A stretch of DNA of 9,685 bases from CALWOS01 sp963595735 (GTDB lineage Bacteria > Bacillota > Clostridia > Oscillospirales > Oscillospiraceae). Numbering within the stretch: position 1 is the first letter of the stretch; the number at the start of each line of letters is the position of its first letter. The translations under genes and the position numbers were made by a program. The DNA lies in contig CAVBJJ010000052.1 in assembly GCA_963595735.1 (NCBI GenBank), positions 1 to 9,685 on the forward strand. The letters are read 5' to 3'. This document shows, piece by piece, positions 5,278-9,685 of the stretch. A model generated the notes under the pieces. It worked only from the letters and a program-made list of their open reading frames with translations. It was not told the DNA's origin and searched no databases.

Positions 5278-6084
5278 TTATACTGTAAAATCCAGCGCAC
5301 GGCAGGCGGACAGGGCGGCAATATTGCCCTCCCCCACTGCCTTGGCAACCTGGTAGGGCTGGCCGGTGCAATCCCCGCAGGCGTAAACGCCGGGGAGGTT
5401 CGTTTCCATTGCCCCATTGACGGCAATATGCTCCCCCGCGATCTCCAGACCAGGCAGCAGCTGCGCCGGAGCAAGGCTGCCCCGCAGGATGAACACGCCA
5501 GAAACCGGGTGGCGCTGTCCCCGGACGGTGATGGCCTCCACCTGCTGGGTCCCGGTGATCTCATAGCCCCGGGGTTCTGTGAAATACAGCACCCGGCAGC
5601 CGATGGAGCGGAGAAACTCCGCCTCCTGCTCCGCATGGGCGGAAAGTCCCAGCACGGCGACCGTTTTTTCCCGATAAAACATACCGTCGCAGGTGGCGCA
5701 ATAGCTAACGCCCCGGCCAAGGAATTCCCGCTCGCCGGGAAAGGGCTTTGCCCGGTTCAGGCCGATGGCCAAGATCAGCTTTTTTCCCTGGCAGATCTCC
5801 TGCCCCACGGAGACGAGAAAATGATCTTCCATCGGCATGACGGCGGTGACGATGGCCGTTTTTTGCTCCACGCCGGCGCTTTCCGCCTGCTGCTGCATGG
5901 TGCAGAGCATTTCTTTTCCGGAAACAGCGGGCATTCCGGGGTAATTATCCAGCCGCTTTGCCCGGAACAGGGGGTTATCCGCCGGGTCGCCGGAGAGAAG
6001 CAGGACGCTTTTGCCCCGGTTGCGGGCGGTCAGCGCCGCGGAGATCCCCGCCGGCCCGCCGCCCAGAATGAGAATGTCGTACAT
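5278..6084 (-). CDS. trxB: Short thioredoxin reductase-like flavoprotein lacking NADPH motifs
   Basis: A 268-residue FAD-dependent disulfide reductase of the thioredoxin reductase family. Visible motifs are the FAD dinucleotide fold GGGPAG (8-13), the redox disulfide C129-A-T-C132 in SYCATCDGMFY, ILAIG (104-108), and the C-terminal FAD motif GVYACGD (232-238) followed by PYQVAKAVGEG (243-253). The middle domain normally carries GxGxxA and HRRxxxR for NADPH. Here it reads VAVLGLSAHAEQEAEFL (142-158) and LYFTEPRG, so both signatures are gone, and the protein is about 40-50 residues shorter than usual TrxB. Clostridia have pyridine-nucleotide-independent, ferredoxin-linked members of this family, which this may be. 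The ATG at 6082-6084 has AAAGGAAG 7 nt upstream. Its likely substrate is the adjacent thioredoxin. Confidence 0.88.
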   Translation of the reverse strand: MYDILILGGGPAGISAALTARNRGKSVLLLSGDPADNPLFRAKRLDNYPGMPAVSGKEMLCTMQQQAESAGVEQKTAIVTAVMPMEDHFLVSVGQEICQGKKLILAIGLNRAKPFPGEREFLGRGVSYCATCDGMFYREKTVAVLGLSAHAEQEAEFLRSIGCRVLYFTEPRGYEITGTQQVEAITVRGQRHPVSGVFILRGSLAPAQLLPGLEIAGEHIAVNGAMETNLPGVYACGDCTGQPYQVAKAVGEGNIAALSACRALDFTV

Positions 6085-6129
6085 GGACAGACTTCCTTTC
6101 TGCAAATGGAAAATTTTTCTCTGCTTACG

Positions 6130-6158
6130 ATATTACACGGAAAATATGGTCTTGTAAA
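6130..6158 (-). promoter_or_regulatory. Promoter of the trxB-trxA operon
   Basis: On the minus strand TTTACA (complement of 6153-6158), a 17-bp spacer and TAATAT (complement of 6130-6135). It predicts a short leader of about 40 nt. Its -35 box overlaps that of the opposing glnS promoter. Confidence 0.55.
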
Positions 6159-6180
6159 TACGGAAAAAGTCGTGTACAAT
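6152..6180 (+). promoter_or_regulatory. Promoter of glnS
   Basis: TTGTAA (6152-6157), a 17-bp spacer and TACAAT (6175-6180), giving a start near 6187 and a leader of about 45 nt. That leader is too short for a T-box, so tRNA-sensing control is not indicated. Confidence 0.6.
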
Positions 6181-6231
6181 AACATTTAACACATTTTTCA
6201 TAAATCCAGCCATCTAAGGGAGGAAACCACC

Positions 6232-7899
6232 ATGGAGGAAGTCTCCAAGAACTTTATTCACAGCTTTGTGGAGGAGGATATCGCCCCGGGCGGCCGCTTT
6301 GCGGGGATGACCGTTCACACCCGCTTCCCGCCGGAACCCAACGGCTACCTCCACATCGGCCACTGCAAGGCGCTGTGCATCGACTTTGGCACGGCGGAAA
6401 AATACAATGGTCTTTGCAACCTGCGCTTTGACGACACCAACCCTGCCAAGGAGGACAACGAGTATGTCCAGGCCATCCAGGAGGACATCCACTGGCTGGG
6501 CTTTGACTGGGGCGACCGGCTGTTTTTCGGCTCGGATTACTTTGAGCAGACCTACGAGCTGGCCGTGGGGCTGATCCGGAAGGGACTTGCCTATGTCTGT
6601 CAGCTGAGTCCGGAGGAGTTCAAGGCGCACCGCGGCGACATCAGCACCCCCGCGACCTCCCCTTTCCGGGATCGGCCGATGGAGGAAAATCTGGATCTGT
6701 TTGCCAGAATGCGCGCCGGAGAGTTTCCGGAGGGCAGCATGACCCTGCGGGCGAAAATCGACCTGGCCAGCGGCAATTTCAATATGCGCGACCCGGTCAT
6801 TTACCGCATCCGCTACGCCGATCATCACCGCCAGGGCAGAAAATGGTGCATTTATCCCATGTACGATTTCGCCCACCCCATCCAGGACGCGCTGGAGGGC
6901 GTGACCCACAGCCTTTGCTCCCTGGAGTACGAGGATCATCGCCCCCTGTATGACTGGGTCATCGCCAACACCGATGTACCCTGCCATCCCCGTCAGATCG
7001 AGTTTGCCCGGCTGGGCATCAATTATACGGTCATGAGCAAGCGCAAGCTGCGCCGGCTGGTGGAGGAGGGCGTAGTCTCCGGCTGGGACGATCCACGTAT
7101 GCCCACTCTGTGCGGACTGCGCCGCCGGGGCTATACTCCCGCTTCCATCCGGAATTTCACCGACCGCATCGGCGTGAACAAGATGAGCAGCACAGTGGAA
7201 TACAGCTTTCTGGAGCACTGCCTGCGGGAGGATCTGAACGAGCACGCCCCCCGCGCCATGGCTGTTCTCGACCCGCTGAAGCTGACCATCACCAACTATC
7301 CCGAGGGGCAAAGCGAGACCTTTGCAGTGGAAAACAACCCCAACGATCCGGAATCCGGCACCCGTCCGGTGAGCTTTTCCCGGAGCCTGTATGTGGAGCG
7401 CTCGGACTTTCTGGAAACGCCGGTTCCCAAGTACAAGCGCCTGTATCCCCAGGGGCCGGAGTGCCGCCTGAAGGGGGCGTATCTGATCACCTGCACCGGC
7501 TGCGTCAAGGATGAGGCCGGAAATGTGGTGGAAATTCTGGCGGAATATGACCCGGACAGCCGGGGCGGCAATCCCGCCGACGGCCGCAAGGTCAAGGGCG
7601 CGACCATTCATTGGGTCGACGCCAACAACTGCGCCACGGCAGAGGTACGGGTTTACGAAAACCTGTTCTCCGATCCCGACCCCGACGGCGGGGACAAGGA
7701 CTTTATGGACTGCCTGAACCCCCAGTCCCTGACGGTACTCACCGGCTGCAAGCTGGAGCCGATGCTGGCAGAGGCGACTGCGCCGGCCTGCTTCCAGTTC
7801 ATGCGGCAGGGCTATTTCTGTGTGGACAGCAAGGACAGCACGCCGGAGCACCCGGTATTCAACCGCGCCGTTGCCCTGAAAGACAGCTTCAAGAAGTAA
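6232..7899 (+). CDS. glnS: Glutaminyl-tRNA synthetase
   Basis: A 555-residue class I aminoacyl-tRNA synthetase that charges tRNA-Gln with glutamine in the cytoplasm, full length for bacterial GlnRS. The Rossmann-fold domain carries RFPPEPNGYLHIGHCKA (31-47) with HIGH at 41-44. RFDDTNPAKED (65-75) has the Asn typical of GlnRS, where GluRS usually has Asp. The second signature is VMSKRK (267-272). The C-terminal part (about 330-555) is the beta-barrel anticodon-binding region of GlnRS. The ATG at 6232 follows a strong AAGGGAGG at 6216-6223. It is monocistronic, divergent from the trx operon and ended by the terminator at 7920-7962. Many Gram-positive bacteria lack GlnRS and use Glu-tRNA amidation instead, so its presence narrows the lineage and suggests old horizontal acquisition. 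Confidence 0.97.
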   Translation: MEEVSKNFIHSFVEEDIAPGGRFAGMTVHTRFPPEPNGYLHIGHCKALCIDFGTAEKYNGLCNLRFDDTNPAKEDNEYVQAIQEDIHWLGFDWGDRLFFGSDYFEQTYELAVGLIRKGLAYVCQLSPEEFKAHRGDISTPATSPFRDRPMEENLDLFARMRAGEFPEGSMTLRAKIDLASGNFNMRDPVIYRIRYADHHRQGRKWCIYPMYDFAHPIQDALEGVTHSLCSLEYEDHRPLYDWVIANTDVPCHPRQIEFARLGINYTVMSKRKLRRLVEEGVVSGWDDPRMPTLCGLRRRGYTPASIRNFTDRIGVNKMSSTVEYSFLEHCLREDLNEHAPRAMAVLDPLKLTITNYPEGQSETFAVENNPNDPESGTRPVSFSRSLYVERSDFLETPVPKYKRLYPQGPECRLKGAYLITCTGCVKDEAGNVVEILAEYDPDSRGGNPADGRKVKGATIHWVDANNCATAEVRVYENLFSDPDPDGGDKDFMDCLNPQSLTVLTGCKLEPMLAEATAPACFQFMRQGYFCVDSKDSTPEHPVFNRAVALKDSFKK

Positions 7900-7919
7900 T
7901 TTAACATATTATATATAGT

Positions 7920-7962
7920 AAAACAGCGTGCGGACGGAAAATTTCCATCCACACGCTGTTTT
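7920..7962. terminator. Bidirectional terminator between glnS and the GH25 gene
   Basis: AAAACAGCGTG (7920-7930) pairs perfectly with CACGCTGTTTT (7952-7962). Past one mismatch the stem continues with GGA/TCC (7932-7934/7948-7950) and an A/T-rich tip. The A-run and T-run at the two ends let it serve both converging genes; it ends 3 nt before the GH25 stop codon. Confidence 0.88.
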
Positions 7963-7965
7963 GCA

Positions 7966-8805
7966 TTAGGCCTTGGGGACAAACCGTAGGTTCAGGTCCA
8001 CCGGCTGCTCGATGCCCGGCAGGGTTGCGGTGTAGCTGTACTGCCACATGGAAAAGCCGCTGGAAAACTCCGGCGCGGCGCCCGGCTCCGCCTGCCACAG
8101 GTCAAAATCCTGCAGCAGCCCCAGGTCGTAATTGTGCTGCCCCAGGGAGGTGTAAAAATACAGCCCCGCTTTGTATCCCACATTCTGGAGCGCCGCGGAA
8201 AAGGCCAGGAAGAAATTGGTCAGATCCTGCTCGTGCATCCCGGCCGTTCTGGCGTCCGGCTCGTCCAACTGCTCCCAGTCAAAATAAACCGGCAGATCCA
8301 GCGCCACACCAGCCAGCAGGGTACAGGCATATTCGCCCTCGGCATAGGCCTCCTCCGGCGTGATGGCCTGGGAGAAGAAATAGACGCCCACCTGCAAGCC
8401 GGCGGCTGTGGCCTGCTCCAGATTCTGCCGGAAGAGGGGATCTTCGTTGTAGCTGCCGTCCCCGCTCCAGCCGCGAAAGCCCACCCGGAGAATGGCGAAT
8501 TCTATCCCGGCCTGCTTGACCGCGTTCCAGTCGATCTCCCCCTGATAATAGGAAACATCGATCCCCTGCTGGGTGTAGGCCTGATTCCCGGTATAGCGGA
8601 TGAACTCCCCATCCTGGGTAAAATCCGTCCGGGCGTAGGGATTGTCCGGCACCTTCTGCCGCTCCGGGATTTCCAGAACCAGGGGCGTTTGCGCCGAGTT
8701 CAGCTCCAGCTGCACGGTCTTTTCTTCGCCGCAGCCGCCCAGCAGCAGGCACAGTGCCAGCACGGGAACCAGACAGCGCAGCAGGTTTCGTTTTGTTTTC
8801 TTCAT
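7966..8805 (-). CDS. GH25-family (lysozyme) cell-envelope lipoprotein
   Basis: A 279-residue predicted lipoprotein muramidase that would cut the MurNAc-GlcNAc bond of peptidoglycan at the outer face of the membrane. The start MKKTKRNLLRCLVPVLALCL leads to the lipobox LLGGC, with lipidation expected at C25. A linker of about 55 residues precedes the GH25 barrel (about 80-275). Catalytic-type motifs are GIDVSYYQG (81-89, Asp83) and the Asp/Glu pair in VYFDWEQ (D176, E178); DLWQAEP and MWQYS follow as usual in GH25. The ATG at 8803-8805 is chosen for GGAG 7 nt upstream and for the signal peptide; an earlier in-frame start would add ten arginine-rich residues. It appears to be transcribed alone; no clear promoter is seen in the 155 bp upstream. 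Activity could be remodelling or defence. Confidence 0.92.
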   Translation of the reverse strand: MKKTKRNLLRCLVPVLALCLLLGGCGEEKTVQLELNSAQTPLVLEIPERQKVPDNPYARTDFTQDGEFIRYTGNQAYTQQGIDVSYYQGEIDWNAVKQAGIEFAILRVGFRGWSGDGSYNEDPLFRQNLEQATAAGLQVGVYFFSQAITPEEAYAEGEYACTLLAGVALDLPVYFDWEQLDEPDARTAGMHEQDLTNFFLAFSAALQNVGYKAGLYFYTSLGQHNYDLGLLQDFDLWQAEPGAAPEFSSGFSMWQYSYTATLPGIEQPVDLNLRFVPKA

Positions 8806-8960
8806 GCGGTATCTCCAGCGCGCCGCAAACGCCATATCGCCTGCCGCGCGTTTTCCATAAACGATCAGTAACGCTTTTCTCGGTTTTTCTCAAAAAAGAT
8901 CGCAACGACAAAAATCGTCACGACCATACAATACCAGATTTGTATCAAATTTGCAAATCC

Positions 8961-9248
8961 CTATTCCAGCAACCGCACACCGGAAACCCGCAGCCCCCGG
9001 CGCAGGCGGCGTTTTCCTCTGGCAATGGTGCGGCTGACGGTGGAGACATTCACCCCCAGATAGGCGGCGATCTCCGCCATGGTCATCTGGCGACGGTAAT
9101 ACAGCTCCACCATCTGCCGCTGCCGCGGGGTCAGCTCCTGCTGCAGCGCCTGCGCCACCTTGCGGGGCAGATACTCCCCCGGTTCCTCCAGAATGCGCAG
9201 GCTGCGGCGTATGTACTGGTACTCTAGTTCTCTTTGTGTTTGCTCCAT
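8961..9248 (-). CDS. Small sigma-70 region 4-like HTH protein
   Basis: A 95-residue protein with a C-terminal sigma region 4-type helix-turn-helix: LTPRQRQMVELYYRRQMTMAE (39-59), then IAAYLGVNVSTVSRTIARGK (60-79), with a very basic tail RRLRRGLR. The N-terminal 38 residues show no region 2, so it cannot be a complete sigma factor that melts a promoter. It more likely binds DNA as a regulator or cooperates with another factor. AAGGAG lies 8 nt before the ATG at 9246-9248, and that site is inside the end of the upstream gene, which it overlaps by 25 bp. The two are thus co-transcribed and probably coupled. Targets are unknown. Small proteins of this type are common in Clostridia, often in phage- or element-derived DNA, but no mobile genes are visible here. 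Confidence 0.8.
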   Translation of the reverse strand: MEQTQRELEYQYIRRSLRILEEPGEYLPRKVAQALQQELTPRQRQMVELYYRRQMTMAEIAAYLGVNVSTVSRTIARGKRRLRRGLRVSGVRLLE

Positions 9249-9484
9249 GCTTGCTTCTCCTTTTCTGTCTCTGCTCTGTGATAATATCGCGCCAGATATC
9301 GGGCTGTGGCGCTGCAATCGTTTGCCATGGTCAGCAAAATCTGGATCCGCCGGCGCAGACGCAGCCTGTCCACCTCGCACATTTGCTTCTGCTCCCGCAG
9401 CTGGCGGCGCAGCGCCCTTGCCCGCTCCCGGCAGGCTCGTCCGCTGGCAGCATAGCTCTGGGACAGCTCGGTCAATCCGCTCAT
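9224..9484 (-). CDS. Small basic helical protein, unrecognised
   Basis: An 86-residue protein rich in Arg and Lys that I cannot assign to a family. Residues about 15-50 (RACRERARALRRQLREQKQM onward) have the charge pattern of a long amphipathic helix or coiled coil. A second helix probably covers 50-75, and the tail EKEKQAWSKHKEN is charged. It has two cysteines (C18, C36) in the first helix and a third (C57) after it, with no CxxC pair. No signal peptide or membrane span is seen. The ATG at 9482-9484 has AAGGAGGG about 8 nt upstream. It is first in a two-gene unit with the sigma region 4-like protein, whose start lies inside it. The arrangement suggests a partner or modulator of that regulator, which is inference. 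Confidence 0.7.
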   Translation of the reverse strand: MSGLTELSQSYAASGRACRERARALRRQLREQKQMCEVDRLRLRRRIQILLTMANDCSATARYLARYYHRAETEKEKQAWSKHKEN

Positions 9485-9561
9485 GTTCCGTTCCCTCCTT
9501 CTTCTCTTTGGCATCTCTTTTCCGGGTCTAAAACTTTTTTGCAAAAAAACGAAAAAAATGC

Positions 9562-9590
9562 TTGACTTTTCCAACTACCTTTGGTATTAT
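9562..9590 (+). promoter_or_regulatory. Promoter of the tRNA-Thr gene
   Basis: TTGACT (9562-9567), a 17-bp spacer and TATTAT (9585-9590). The predicted start near 9597 leaves about 12 nt before the mature tRNA. Other tRNAs may follow beyond the window. Confidence 0.75.
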
Positions 9591-9608
9591 AATTTTCGCT
9601 GGTGTCGC

Positions 9609-9684
9609 GCTGGTATAGCTCAGTTGGTAGAGCAGCTGATTTGTAATCAGCAGGTCGGGGGTTCGAGTCCGTCTACCAGCTCCA
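9609..9684 (+). tRNA. tRNA-Thr (anticodon TGT), CCA encoded
   Basis: A complete 76-nt cloverleaf. The acceptor stem is GCTGGTA (9609-9615) with TACCAGC (9674-9680). The D stem is GCTC (9618-9621) with GAGC (9630-9633). The anticodon stem is GCTGA (9635-9639) with TCAGC (9647-9651), around the loop TTTGTAA. The T arm contains GGTTCGAGTCC. The anticodon TGT is at 9642-9644 and reads ACA threonine codons. The discriminator is T9681 and the CCA end at 9682-9684 is in the DNA. It is transcribed away from the small sigma-like pair. Confidence 0.97.
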
Positions 9685-9685
9685 A

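Noticed and set aside
4932..5720. A possible fusion that extends thioredoxin upstream into the reductase gene
   Set aside because: The frame runs out of phase through trxB. Thioredoxin has its own ATG at 5240 with AAGGAGG, so the extension is accidental.
5065..6189. A 374-codon plus-strand open frame opposite trxA and trxB
   Set aside because: It is an antisense shadow crossing two clear genes and their spacer; its sequence has no domain features.
6187..6231. A T-box leader for glnS
   Set aside because: The leader is only about 45 nt and has no specifier stem or the conserved T-box sequence.
6214..7851. A 545-codon minus-strand open frame opposite glnS
   Set aside because: It is the antisense shadow of a GC-rich, well-identified GlnRS gene, has no ribosome site and resembles no family.
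8937..8959. GATTTG/CAAATC hairpin after the sigma-like gene as a terminator
   Set aside because: It has a six-bp A/T-rich stem with a long loop and no U-run after it on the minus strand, so it is too weak to call.

Overview
The window looks like the chromosome of a Gram-positive anaerobe of the class Clostridia, probably an Oscillospiraceae-type gut commensal. This rests on a secreted SLH-domain (S-layer type) protein, a clostridial-style short thioredoxin reductase next to thioredoxin, strong AGGAGG ribosome sites, TTGACA/TATAAT promoters, and a small hairpin repeat that I recognise from such genomes. The genus cannot be fixed from sequence reading alone.

Bases 1-2040 are an A+T-richer accessory stretch. 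After the last codons of an unidentified gene and a perfectly palindromic terminator comes a complete YefM/YoeB-type toxin-antitoxin operon (minus strand), with a near-ideal promoter overlapped by a palindromic operator carrying two TGTACA cores. Next is a broken relB/dinJ-type antitoxin gene (plus strand) with one nonsense codon and one frameshift and no toxin after it. Then comes a two-gene unit DUF4160-DUF2442 (minus strand), bracketed by two nearly identical hairpin repeats in inverted orientation. Three small stability-type modules in under 2 kb suggest an insertion and decay hot spot.

Bases 2040-4930 hold one large minus-strand gene for a secreted, very Asp-rich protein with three N-terminal SLH domains. 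It has its own terminator, a leader of about 170 nt and two candidate promoters.

Bases 4930-7965 are housekeeping. A minus-strand trxB-like/trxA operon is followed by the divergent glnS (glutaminyl-tRNA synthetase), and the two facing promoters overlap at their -35 boxes. The reductase keeps FAD and CxxC motifs but has lost the NADPH-binding signatures, so it may take electrons from ferredoxin or another donor.

Bases 7966-9685 hold a GH25 lysozyme-family lipoprotein (minus), a two-gene overlapping unit encoding an unrecognised basic helical protein and a sigma region 4-like DNA-binding protein (minus), and a divergent tRNA-Thr(UGU) gene (plus). I found no CRISPR array, transposase or prophage structural gene. 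The most interesting leads are the atypical thioredoxin reductase, the hairpin-bracketed DUF4160-DUF2442 unit beside a dead antitoxin, and the small sigma-like pair.
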